This document shows positions 1 through 11,738 of a stretch of 64,000 nucleotides of DNA, piece after piece. The stretch comes from Prosapia bicincta (taxonomy: Eukaryota > Arthropoda > Insecta > Hemiptera > Cercopidae). The notes under the pieces were generated by a model. The model did no database searches and was not told the origin of the DNA. It worked only from the letters and a program-made list of their open reading frames with translations. The position numbers and the translations under genes are program-made. Every line of letters begins with the position of its first letter. The first letter of the stretch is position 1. The stretch covers positions 144,897,544 through 144,961,543 of the forward strand of contig JBAIZL010000001.1 in NCBI GenBank assembly GCA_036971475.1, written 5' to 3'.

Positions 1-588
1 TCTCAAACACACTTTGCCTGCAACCAGAACGTTAATAACGACTCTATTAATCTTGGTAAAAAAACTGTGTCATCAAAAAGAGCTACAAGGTTTCTCTCAT
101 CGAACTCTGAAGTTATATCGCTTCGAAAGGACAGTTTTCTTAAGGTCACTTCTAAATTTTCAAATATAATGTACTCGTATACCCACGTCGTTGTTGTGCT
201 GATGCTGTGTTCTAATATAGGTGAAAGGCAGGCAACTGAAATAATAACAGTGTTGAACTCGTAATGCAGAAAAGGTTTGTTTTTGAGATTGTATATTAAT
301 ATTTACGTCAGTTTTACATAGTGGGTGATGTTTATAATTATAGAAATAGAGAATAATGATAAATATTGCATTTTTTGGAATTTCTTTAGCTCTTTAAAGT
401 TCTAAACCTTTTACTGGCTGCAACATATTAGAATATCTCGATATGGATAGTATTCCATAGCTCTTTCCAATTGTAAATGATTCAACTATAGCTCGTTAAC
501 CCATCAAAAATAATTTTTGTGTAATCTTTGTTGCTTTTAAGTTGCTACGATTTGCTTTAGATATTAACATTAGGATTCGCCACGTAAG

Positions 589-593
<5 letters not shown>
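1..593. other. AT-rich DNA, no gene seen
   Basis: No convincing coding region. The only open frame, at 67-264 (65 codons), has no ATG start at its first codon and no recognisable motif. Confidence 0.5.

Positions 594-665
<72 letters not shown>
594..665. repeat. (GT)n microsatellite
   Basis: A pure GT dinucleotide run of 36 units. It reads through as a Val-Cys frame, which is a by-product of the repeat. Confidence 0.97.
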
Positions 666-667
<2 letters not shown>

Positions 668-2434
668 TCTTGTATTGAGAAATTACTATACGCGATTTTT
701 ATCTTAGCTAAAAAACGGCAAATATCTGAGCAACAAAGCAGTTAAAATTTCTTCATTACACAGTTATCACTGATCGCTGACGAAATGAAATTTTGTAATT
801 TATTCTGCACGGTAAGAAATTTTAATTCCAACGGGTGAAAATAAACTAACTGAAGCATGAACACTTCTGGAAAAAAAATCTCAAACACACATTTATAAAA
901 GAATATAAGCCTACTTCTATAATCGATCTTATCCTAAGGAAACCCATAGTGAGCAATACAGGACTGTTCGCACCGTCAAACATTTACTAACTCATAATCA
1001 GAAATGTAAAAAACACTGGTTACTTTAATATCTAAAAATACAGTTATTTAACAAATTTACGCTCTAACCAAAGGTTTCATATTCTGCTAAAAGGTTGATA
1101 AGGAAATCGTGATAGGGAATATTGAGAAAGGGTTACACTGAGAGGGAGTAAAGTAAAATCTTAATTTTAACGGGGGGGGGGAATGTCAATTTTAATAAGG
1201 AAATCTTTAGATATAACATAGGAAGCCGCCATTATAGCCAATGTGTTACAATAAAGATAAAATTCAATATGTTTTTAATTTTAAATCTCAGGGGACAATT
1301 TTCAATTTTACCTTTCATTTTACTCACTAACAGTACAAAAAAAAACTAAAATATAAAAATGTGAAAACTATTCTCTTACATCAACGTCAAAAAATAAACC
1401 TTAAAATTTCTATTAAACAAATATGTGATTTAAATGTTTTATAGTTAGCGATGCGCTCAGACTCCCATATCTAGTTTCATACTGAAAAATTCGCGGTCGA
1501 AGTCACGAGAGGGCAACTAGTTTACGCTATAAAAGTAACTGGTATATTAGAAGTGGTTACTTAAGGGTAAACAACTAAATGTAGTACCCAAAGAAATCAC
1601 CGCTTTCAGGTAATTAGTACCTTATAGATAAATTGGTTAAATCTTTCTATTATTTCTATTTCTATATTCAATGCACTATCATTTACTTACTGTGTATAAA
1701 TCAGTTGCTTCATTAAATGATATTATTCACGGTACTAATAGGTTGGGGCTTTTTTTTATATAAGCTGGACGCTCAGCGTGGAAAGAAGCAGATACAAATG
1801 TCGCGTGATGATGGACACTAGATAGTCTATATAACTATTTTTTAACACAACACGACATGGGGTCCAAGACGCGAATGCTGCCATCTCTAAAATAATCTCA
1901 CCGCAATAGACGTTCTTAATAGAAGGATTATATTGAGGAATGTGAGAGTGCATTGTAAGCAGCGTTGCCGATAGGAAAGGACCTGGGCCTATTCAACCAG
2001 ACACTGGCCTTGAAAATGCGTTTTCTTGTCTGACACTGACGCAGAGATACACTGAATGTGGCCAACGCCTTCCCTCTTACAGCCCGCCTGACAAAAAACG
2101 CAAATGAGCACCTAATAATAGGCTTACGTATTACAGAATTTTTAAATCTGAATTACCAATAAAAGTCGTATACAGTATTCTAGTAAAATATTTTCAATCA
2201 TGGTCATTATTTACTGAAAAATATCTGAGTTTAAAACAATAAATTCAAATTATACTGTATTTATTGCACTTTTTCAATTTTTTACTTTTACAACTTTCCC
2301 ATTTTAACAGCTTATCCCGAATCCCAATCCCAATATTATCCTCATAACGACATTAGGCTGATGAAATATTTTCTTCCGAAATAGTGATATTATTTATTTT
2401 CCATTTGGTGGAATTGCAATATTAAATCCATTAC

Positions 2435-2441
<7 letters not shown>
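666..2441. other. AT-rich intergenic DNA
   Basis: No supported gene. Contains a G10 run near 1171-1180 and a degenerate tRNA-like stretch at 1443-1512, listed separately. The 65-codon minus-strand frame at 1756-1953 has no family signature. Confidence 0.5.
1443..1512 (+). other. degenerate tRNA-like SINE head (tentative)
   Basis: GTTAGCG...GCTCAGACTCCC followed about 30 bases later by TTCGCGGTCGAAGTC resembles the A-box and B-box spacing of tRNA-derived SINEs, for which GGTTCGANTCC is the B-box consensus. The B-box-like string has several mismatches and no SINE tail was identified, so this may be chance. Confidence 0.2.

Positions 2442-2516
<75 letters not shown>
2442..2516. repeat. (TA)n microsatellite
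   Basis: About 37 uninterrupted TA units. Confidence 0.97.
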
Positions 2517-2519
<3 letters not shown>

Positions 2520-3110
2520 AATTAAGGCATTCTTTTTATCTCCGAAATTCATTTGCGAAATCATTAATAGTTTCTATCCGTTGTCTTCTATAAAACAATT
2601 CCGAATAACATCTTGTAGGCCTACTTAAAGTGTTTTGTTACATTCTACCCTGCGAGAAAACTAATAAATTATTTCGTGAAGTATATTAATATAGGTCAAC
2701 ATATTGATGACGCTTCACAACAGTTCTTCATTAGCCTGGATAATTCATGAACCAATGAAAGGTTGCCTTAATATCATCCTGACATTTGCTCGCGAAATGT
2801 CAAACTTGGGAGCTTTAACGGGCCTAGCTAGCTTGCAGCCGAATAAGCAAACAATGGGTGCTTAAGGTGCTAACTGATTTGGTAATTATCGGGTGATCAT
2901 GCGCTATCTATTATGAAAAGAAAATTATACCTGTGATGTAGAAAGTAGTACCATCGCTGATGTCTTTGTGTGTAAAAATTATTACGCTAAAGTGGTTGAT
3001 AATTACCTCTGATATAAATAACGCTCTAGGTGAAAAAATCTTTAAGCCTTAATATCGTGAAAATATGAGAGTATAAATCTGTAAAAAAAATTTGTATTAC
3101 AGTGTAACAG
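2517..3110. other. AT-rich intergenic DNA
   Basis: No gene, RNA or repeat recognised between the TA run and the 49-bp minisatellite. Confidence 0.5.
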
Positions 3111-3770
3111 GGTTAATTTGCCAAGTAGTCTTATTAGATGATCGAAATAATATAATTAGGGTTAATTTGCCAAGTAGTCTTTATTAGATGATCGAATAAT
3201 ATAATTAGGGTTAATTTGCCAAGTAGTCTTATTAGATGATCGAAATAGTATAATTAGGGTTAATTTGCAAAGTAGTCTTATTAGATGATCGAAATAATAT
3301 AATTAGGGTTAATTTGCCAAGTAGTCTTTATTAGACGATCGAAATAATATAATTAGGGTTAATTTGCAAAGTAGTCTTATTAGATAATCGAAATAATATA
3401 ATTAGGGTTAATTTGCCAAGTAGTCTTATTAGATGATCGAAATAATATAATTAGGGTTAATTTGCCAAGTAGTCTTTATTAGATAATCGAAATAATATAA
3501 TTAGGGTTAATTTGCAAAGTAGTCTTATTAGATAATCGAAATAATATAATTAGGGTTAATTTGCCAAGTAGTCTTATTAGATAATCGAAATAATATAATT
3601 AGGGTTAATTTGCCAAGTAGTCTTATTAGATGATCGAAATAATATAATTAGGGTTAATTTGCAAAGTAGTCTTATTAGATAATCGAAATAATATAATTAG
3701 GGTTAATTTGCCAAGTAGTCTTATTAGATGATCGAAATAATATAATTAGGGTTAATTTGCCAAGTAGTAT
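3111..3770. repeat. 49-bp minisatellite, about 13 copies
   Basis: The unit begins GGTTAATTTGCCAAGTAGTC and ends ATAATATAATTAG. Successive starts at 3111, 3160 and 3209 give a 49-bp period. Copies differ at a few recurrent sites: CCAAG/CAAAG, GATGATCG/GATAATCG, and CTTA/CTTTA length variants. Two copies offset a T insertion with an A deletion. The last copy is cut inside AAGTAGT. Confidence 0.95.
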
Positions 3771-4820
3771 CATCAATAAAATTGTTCGGAAATGTCCCTG
3801 CTCTGTTAAATGTTTACAATTATGTAAAAATTGAAGATTGAAAGAAAATTGAGAAACAACGAATCAATTGTTTTTAGACGATTATTTAATTTTATTTAAC
3901 AATATTATTTGTTTAGTGGTAATTTTTTAAAATTGTAAAGTATCATTTACATTATCTGAAAAACGTAATTTATTAATGTTTAAAACAAATATGTAAATAA
4001 CAATGTAAAAAATGAGAAATGAGTCAATCGCGTTCAGATTAGAAAGAAAACAAATCGTTAAAATTGATTCTTATAAATTAAAAAGAAAGACTGGTAACTC
4101 TTCTCTGAGATTAAAAGAGAACAAAATTCCCTATTGTTCTAAAGTTGTAGGAGAAACAAAGTATACAGAAAACTAAAATGAATTGCAATTTTATCTCAAA
4201 GTCATTACAAAATCAAACAGTTTGTCTTTGTTTTATAAATTGAACGTCTCTGATATAAAACTACTTCAGTGAGAAACGAAAGCAATTTTTTTACCAAACA
4301 TTTTCATTATGCATAAGAATTTTAGTAAAGAATAAGCAAATAAGTTGCTTTATATTTTGACGAAATTATACATTTTAATATACACAATTTGTAAAATGTA
4401 TGAGTTCAAAAATATCTTTGATACTCTATACATAGTGTTACAGAACACTCCACGAGGGTGGTATTCGTAAAAGGGGTGAAATTCCCGATTAGGACTAAAC
4501 ATAAATTCAACGTCCAACCCTCTAAGCTACAACACACCATTTACCCTTAGGAGTGATGTTTCAGACGCTAATGTGCAATCTAGGGTTTCCTGCTCTTCGT
4601 ACAGAGATTAAATTACAATTTTGCCAGAACAGTTTTATATTCCAATCCGAAAAGCTTTGAAGTGTGTAGGTTTGAATAGCGAAGGTGTATTTGCAAATAA
4701 AAATACTGCAAACACTTGCATGACGAATCTATTTTTTTTTTTTACTCAACTATAATGACTTTGAATTTTCGTACCATATAACAATTTTCTACAGTCACAG
4801 AAAAGTGACAGGAAGAAATG
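3771..4820. other. AT-rich intergenic DNA
   Basis: No gene recognised. Sequence is mostly A/T with short A or T runs, and it leads directly into the SatA array. Confidence 0.5.
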
Positions 4821-7800
4821 TGAAAATTCCTTGAATACTGCGGACTTTGCATTATAGTACCGTCTAAAGCTTTTGTCACGGGTGGCAATACTCAGAGGTA
4901 ATTAAAAAACTACGTTTCAGGATGAAAATTCCTTGAATACTGTGGACTTTGCATTATAGTACCGTCTAAAGGTTTTGCCACGGGTGGCAATACTCAGAGG
5001 TAATTAAAAAACTACGTTTCAGGATGAAAATTCCTTGAATACTGTGGACTTTGCATTATAGTACCGTCTAAAGCTTTTGTCACGGGTGGCAATACTCAGA
5101 GGTAATTAAAAAACTACGTTTCAGGATGAAAATTCCTTGAATACTGTGGACTTTGCATTATAGTACCGTCTAAAGGTTTTGCCACGGGTGGCAATACTCA
5201 GAGGTAATTAAAAAACTACGTTTCAGGATGAAAATTCCTTGAATACTGTGGACTTTGCATTATAGTACCGTCTAAAGGTTGTGTCACGGGTGGCAATACT
5301 CAGAGGTAATTAAAAAACTACGTTTCAGGATGAAAATTCCTTGAATACTGTGGACTTTGCATTATAGTACCGTCTAAAGGTTTTGTTACGGGTGGCAATA
5401 GTCAGAGGTAATTAAAAAACTACGTTTCAGGATGAAAATTCCTTGAATACTGTGGACTTTGCATTATAGTACCGTCTAAAGGTTTTGCCACGGGTGGCAA
5501 TACTCAGAGGTAATTAAAAAACTACGTTTCAGGATGAAAATTCCTTGAATACTGTGGACTTTGCATTATAGTACCGTCTAAAGGTTGTGTCACGGGTGGC
5601 AATACTCAGAGGTAATTAAAAAACTACGTTTCAGGATGAAAATTCCTTGAATACTGTGGACTTTGCATTATAGTACCGTCTAAAGCTTTTGTCACGGGTG
5701 GCAATAGTCAGAGGTAATTAAAAACTACGTTTCAGGATGAAAATTCCTTGAATACTGTGGACTTTGCATTATAGTACCGTCTAAAGGTTTTGTTACGGGT
5801 GGCAATAGTCAGAGGTAATTACAAACTACGTTTCAGGATGAAAATTCCTTGAATACTGTGGACTTTGCATTATAGTACCGTCTAAAGGTTTTATTACGGG
5901 TGGCAATAGTCAGAGGTAATTACAAACTACGTTTCAGGATGAAAATTCCTTGAATACTGTGGACTTTGCATTATAGTACCGTCTAAAGGTTTTGTTACGG
6001 GTGGCAATAGTCAGAGGTAATTACAAACTACGTTTCAGGATGAAAATTCCTTGAATACTGTGGACTTTGCATTATAGTACCGTCTAAAGGTTTTATTACG
6101 GGTGGCAATAGTCAGAGGTAATTACAAACTACGTTTCAGGATGAAAATTCCTTGAATACTGTGGACTTTGCATTATAGTACCGTCTAAAGGTTTTGTTAC
6201 GGGTGGCAATAGTCAGAGGTAATTACAAACTACGTTTCAGGATGAAAATTCCTTGAATACTGTGGACTTTGCATTATAGTACCGTCTAAAGGTTTTGTTA
6301 CGGGTGGCAATAGTCAGAGGTAATTAAAAACTACGTTTCAGGATGAAAATTCCTTGAATACTGTGGACTTTGCAGTATAGTACCGTCTAAAGGTTTTGTT
6401 ACGGGTGGCAATAGTCAGAGGTAATTAAAAACTACGTTTCAGGATGAAAATTCCTTGAATACTGTGGACTTTGCATTATAGTACCGTCTAAAGGTTTTGT
6501 TACGGGTGGCAATAGTCAGAGGTAATTAAAAAACTACGTTTCAGGATGAAAATTCCTTGAATACTGTGGACTTTGCAGTATAGTACCGTCTAAAGCTTTT
6601 GTCACGGGTGGCAATACTCAGAGGTAATTAAAAACTACGTTTCAGGATGAAAATTCCTTGAATACTGTGGACTTTGCATTATAGTACCGTCTAAAGCTTT
6701 TGTCACGGGTGGCAATAGTCAGAGGTAATTAAAAACTACGTTTCAGGATGAAAATTCCTTGAATACTGTGGACTTTGCAGTATAGTACCGTCTAAAGGTT
6801 TTGTCACGGGTGGCAATACTCAGAGGTAATTAAAAAACTACGTTTCAGGATGAAAATTCCTTGAATACTGTGGACTTTGCATTATAGTACCGTCTAAAGG
6901 TTTTGTCACGGGTGGCAATAGTCAGAGGTAATTAAAAACTACGTTTCAGGATGAAAATTCCTTGAATACTGTGGACTTTGCATTATAGTACCGTCTAAAG
7001 CTTTTGTCACGGGTGGCAATAGTCAGAGGTAATTAAAAAACTACGTTTCAGGATGAAAATTCCTTGAATACTGTGGACTTTGCATTATAGTACCGTCTAA
7101 AGCTTTTGTCACGGGTGGCAATAGTCAGAGGTAATTAAAAAACTACGTTTCAGGATGAAAATTCCTTGAATACTGTGGACTTTGCATTATAGTACCGTCT
7201 AAAGGTTTTGTCACGGGTGGCAATAGTCAGAGGTAATTAAAAAACTACGTTTCAGGATGAAAATTCCTTGAATACTGTGGACTTTGCATTATAGTACCGT
7301 CTAAAGGTTTTGTCACGGGTGGCAATACTCAGAGGTAATTAAAAAACTACGTTTCAGGATGAAAATTCCTTGAATACTGTGGACTTTGCATTATAGTACC
7401 GTCTAAAGGTTTCGTCACGGGTGGCAATACTCAGAGGTAATTACAAAACTACGTTTCAGGATGAAAATTCCTTGAATACTGTGGACTTTGCATTATAGTA
7501 CCGTCTAAAGGTTTTGTCACGGGTGGCAATAGTCAGAGGTAATTAAAAAACTACGTTTCAGGATGAAAATTCCTTGAATACTGTGGACTTTGCATTATAG
7601 TACCGTCTAAAGGTTTTGTCACGGGTGGCAATACTCAGAGGTAATTAAAAAACTACGTTTCAGGATGAAAATTCCTTGAATACTGTGGACTTTGCATTAT
7701 AGTACCGTCTAAAGGTTTTGTCACGGGTGGCAATACTCAGAGGTAATTAAAAAACTACGTTTCAGGATGAAAATTCCTTGAATACTGTGGACTTTGCAGT

Positions 7801-10646
7801 ATAGTACCGTCTAAAGGTTTTGTTACGGGTGGCAATAGTCAGAGGTAATTAAAAAACTACGTTTCAGGATGAAAATTCCTTGAATACTGTGGACTTTGCA
7901 TTATAGTACCGTCTAAAGGTTTTGTTACGGGTGGCAATAGTCAGAGGTAATTAAAAAACTACGTTTCAGGATGAAAATTCCTTGAATACTGTGGACTTTG
8001 CATTATAGTACCGTCTAAAGGTTTTGTTACGGGTGGCAATAGTCAGAGGTAATTAAAAAACTACGTTTCAGGATGAAAATTCCTTGAATACTGTGGACTT
8101 TGCATTATAGTACCGTCTAAAGCTTTTGTCACGGGTGGCAATACTCAGAGGTAATTAAAAACTACGTTTCAGGATGAAAATTCCTTGAATACTGTGGACT
8201 TTGCAGTATAGTACCGTCTAAAGGTTTTGTCACGGGTGGCAATACTCAGAGGTAATTAAAAACTACGTTTCAGGATGAAAATTCCTTGAATACTTTGGAC
8301 TTTGCATTATAGTACCGTCTAAAGGTTTTGTTACGGGTGGCAATAGTCAGAGGTAATTAAAAACTACGTTTCAGGATGAAAATTCCTTGAATACTGTGGA
8401 CTTTGCATTATAGTACCGTCTAAAGGTTTTGTTACGGGTGGCAATAGTCAGAGGTAATTAAAAACTACGTTTCAGGATGAAAATTCCTTGAATACTGTGG
8501 ACTTTGCATTATAGTACCGTCTAAAGGTTTTGTTACGGGTGGCAATAGTCAGAGGTAATTAAAAAACTACGTTTCAGGATGAAAATTCCTTGAATACTGT
8601 GGACTTTGCATTATAGTACCGTCTAAAGCTTTTGTCACGGGTGGCAATACTCAGAGGTAATTAAAAACTACGTTTCAGGATGAAAATTCCTTGAATACTG
8701 TGGACTTTGCAGTATAGTACCGTCTAAAGGTTTTGTCACGGGTGGCAATACTCAGAGGTAATTAAAAACTACGTTTCAGGATGAAAATTCCTTGAATACT
8801 TTGGACTTTGCATTATAGTACCGTCTAAAGGTTTTGTTACGGGTGGCAATAGTCAGAGGTAATTAAAAACTACGTTTCAGGATGAAAATTCCTTGAATAC
8901 TGTGGACTTTGCATTATAGTACCGTCTAAAGGTTTTGTTACGGGTGGCAATAGTCAGAGGTAATTAAAAAACTACGTTTCAGGATGAAAATTCCTTGAAT
9001 ACTGTGGACTTTGCATTATAGTACCGTCTAAAGCTTTTGTCACGGGTGGCAATACTCAGAGGTAATTAAAAACTACGTTTCAGGATGAAAATTCCTTGAA
9101 TACTGTGGACTTTGCAGTATAGTACCGTCTAAAGGTTTTGTCACGGGTGGCAATACTCAGAGGTAATTAAAAACTACGTTTCAGGATGAAAATTCCTTGA
9201 ATACTTTGGACTTTGCATTATAGTACCGTCTAAAGGTTTTGTTACGGGTGGCAATAGTCAGAGGTAATTAAAAACTACGTTTCAGGATGAAAATTCCTTG
9301 AATACTGTGGACTTTGCATTATAGTACCGTCTAAAGGTTTTGTTACGGGTGGCAATAGTCAGAGGTAATTAAAAAACTACGTTTCAGGATGAAAATTCCT
9401 TGAATACTGTGGACTTTGCATTATAGTACCGTCTAAAGCTTTTGTCACGGGTGGCAATACTCAGAGGTAATTAAAAACTACGTTTCAGGATGAAAATTCC
9501 TTGAATACTGTGGACTTTGCAGTATAGTACCGTCTAAAGGTTTTGTCACGGGTGGCAATACTCAGAGGTAATTAAAAACTACGTTTCAGGATGAAAATTC
9601 CTTGAATACTTTGGACTTTGCATTATAGTACCGTCTAAAGGTTTTGTTACGGGTGGCAATAGTCAGAGGTAATTAAAAACTACGTTTCAGGATGAAAATT
9701 CCTTGAATACTGTGGACTTTGCATTATAGTACCGTCTAAAGGTTTTGTTACGGGTGGCAATAGTCAGAGGTAATTAAAAAACTACGTTTCAGGATGAAAA
9801 TTCCTTGAATACTGTGGACTTTGCATTATAGTACCGTCTAAAGCTTTTGTCACGGGTGGCAATAGTCAGAGGTAATTAAAAAACTACGTTTCAGGATGAA
9901 AATTCCTTGAATACTGTGGACTTTGCAGTATAGTACCGTCTAAAGGTTTTGTCACGGGTGGCAATAGTCAGAGGTAATTAAAAACTACGTTTCAGGATGA
10001 AAATTCCTTGAATACTGTGGACTTTGCATTATAGTACCGTCTAAAGGTTTTGTCACGGGTGGCAATAGTCAGAGGTAATTAAAAACTACGTTTCAGGATG
10101 AAAATTCCTTGAATACTGTGGACTTTGCATTATAGTACCGTCTAAAGCTTTTGTCACGGGTGGCAATAGTCAGAGGTAATTAAAAAACTACGTTTCAGGA
10201 TGAAAATTCCTTGAATACTGTGGACTTTGCATTATAGTACCGTCTAAAGGTTTTGTCACGGGTGGCAATACTCAGAGGTAATTAAAAAACTACGTTTCAG
10301 GATGAAAATTCCTTGAATACTGTGGACTTTGCAGTATAGTACCGTCTAAAGGTTTTGTTACGGGTGGCAATAGTCAGAGGTAATTAAAAACTACGTTTCA
10401 GGATGAAAATTCCTTGAATACTGTGGACTTTGCATTATAGTACCGTCTAAAGGTTTTGTTACGGGTGGCAATAGTCAGAGGTAATTAAAAAACTACGTTT
10501 CAGGATGAAAATTCCTTGAATACTGTGGACTTTGCAGTATAGTACCGTCTAAAGCTTTTGTCACGGGTGGCAATACTCAGAGGTATTTAAAAACTACGTT
10601 TCAGGATGAAAATTCCTTGAATACTGCGGACTTTGCATTATAGTAC
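4821..10646. repeat. SatA satellite, left block (~101-102-bp monomer)
   Basis: About 57 head-to-tail monomers. Each contains GATGAAAATTCCTTGAATAC, GGACTTTGCATTATAGTACC, a CACGGGTGGCAATA segment and ACTACGTTTCAG. Consecutive GATGAAAATT starts at 4921 and 5023 give 102 bp; later monomers are 101 because the A-run is one shorter. Diagnostic variants (AAGG/AAGC, TGTCAC/TGTTAC/TGCCAC, ATACTC/ATAGTC, GCATTATAG/GCAGTATAG, TACTGTGG/TACTTTGG) form local subfamilies. No coding frame persists. The block ends inside a monomer at the retrotransposon insertion. Confidence 0.98.
10642..10646. repeat. 5-bp target site duplication (left copy)
   Basis: AGTAC directly precedes the 5' LTR and recurs directly after the 3' LTR at 18128-18132. 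Removing the element and one copy restores a normal satellite monomer (...TATAGTACCGTC...). Five bases is typical for BEL/Pao integrases. Confidence 0.95.
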
Positions 10647-10973
10647 TGTTCGAGTCAGCGCTCGAAGTTTCGCGGCCTACATTCAAACGCTCAGCTGGAC
10701 TGTGCAGTGATGGTCACGTGATGTCCGATCTGCCAATCGATGTATGATTTGAAGTATTGATTTTCTGTGGCTTGATCCCCACTCCCTTAGCTCGCATTTT
10801 CCGTAAAGTTAGTCGTCCCTGTTGTCTCGGAACTGTCGTACAGTTAACAGCCTCGTTAAAATACCTCGTTACGTAAAGTTGCACAACGCGTGCAAAGTGC
10901 CGCTTTTGACCGTGAAACCTCGTACAAGCATTAAAACTGTTCGTCTTAATGTGTGTTAGTGTGACCGCGTTAT

Positions 10974-10981
10974 TATATAAG
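10974..10981 (+). promoter_or_regulatory. TATA-like box of the LTR promoter
   Basis: TATATAAG lies about 330 bp into the LTR. If used, transcription would begin near 11000-11015, making the upstream part U3. The same motif is present in the 3' LTR. No transcript evidence is available here. Confidence 0.5.
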
Positions 10982-11211
10982 TTATTTGCGGATTATTGAC
11001 TTTAATTACAATCGCCGTTTGTAAGTTCCTTTGTGTCGTTCCGCGCCATAGTTCTTAAATGACTAGGATTTTTAAATGCAGCTTATTGACTTCTCGTTTA
11101 AGTTTTAGTGTGACTTCGCCTGGCCAGGATTCCTACGAACTGGGTACCCAGGACTTCTGCAGCTACGAGATCTACGACCACTTCAATTTTGCCCTTTCTT
11201 GCTCCACGAGG

Positions 11212-11439
11212 GTAAGTGCTGCATAAGCTTAAGTACTAATAATTCATTTATGTGTAATTTCAGTGCGAATTGTTCTGTAATTAAATGTGCTTGTACGGAG
11301 CCCATTATGGCTTTCTAACTTTCGTAATTGCGTGCTCAGCGATTGAAGTAAGGCACTTTGCCGCAGCTTACTATTGTTACTCACATTTCAATTATATTAT
11401 TGCCGATCTTTCTCGAACCTCGTTTTCTTCTCATTTTAG
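11212..11439 (+). other. candidate 228-bp intron inside the 5' LTR
   Basis: Donor CACGAGG|GTAAGT matches the consensus closely. The acceptor is TTTTCTTCTCATTTTAG| with a good pyrimidine tract. Both sites lie within the LTR (R/U5 by inference), upstream of the Gag-Pol start, so removal would shorten the 5' leader. The identical pair occurs at 17881-18108 in the 3' LTR. Confidence 0.4.
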
Positions 11440-11460
11440 CTAAGCGCCAGTCGCTTCATT

Positions 11461-11480
11461 TGGTCCTATTCGAGCCGGAT
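11461..11480 (+). other. primer binding site (tRNA-Tyr-like)
   Basis: TGGTCCTATTCGAGCCGGAT starts two bases after the LTR. Its complement resembles the 3' end of insect tRNA-Tyr as I remember it (TCCGGCTCGAAGGA plus CCA), but with two extra bases (AT) after TCCT. TGG right after the LTR is the standard position for a tRNA primer site. The tRNA identity is tentative. Confidence 0.55.
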
Positions 11481-11738
11481 AGACTTGAATTTAAATTCAT
11501 TTGATTTATATGATTCATGCAATATTACTAAGTGTTGCGCAACATTTGATTTCTGATTTCCTTTGTGCGAGTTACACGCGCGGGAAACGTGACGTCATAG
11601 GTATACGTCACTTGATTTTGATTTGCTTTGTGATGAGGAAATACTTTACGTTTATTAAACTATACAGTCCACTTACCGCTATTTAAAAAATTTTGTGAAA
11701 TTAAGTTGTGTTTATTTGTGAACTTTATTAAATTATTT

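Larger units (their letters stand above)
10647..11458 (+). repeat. 5' LTR, 812 bp
   Basis: Starts TGTTCGAGTCAGCG and ends GCCAGTCGCTTCA, giving the usual TG...CA termini. Compared with the 3' LTR I see only a 4-bp difference near the string GCACAACGC and a one-base A-run difference (GTGAAACC versus GTGAAAACC). It contains a TATA-like box, a candidate polyadenylation signal (ATTAAA, 11280-11285) and strong splice donor and acceptor matches. Confidence 0.96.

Noticed and set aside
3111..3770. TTAGGGTTA inside the 49-bp unit as telomere sequence
   Set aside because: It occurs once per 49-bp unit, not as tandem TTAGG or TTAGGG, so it is not telomeric repeat.
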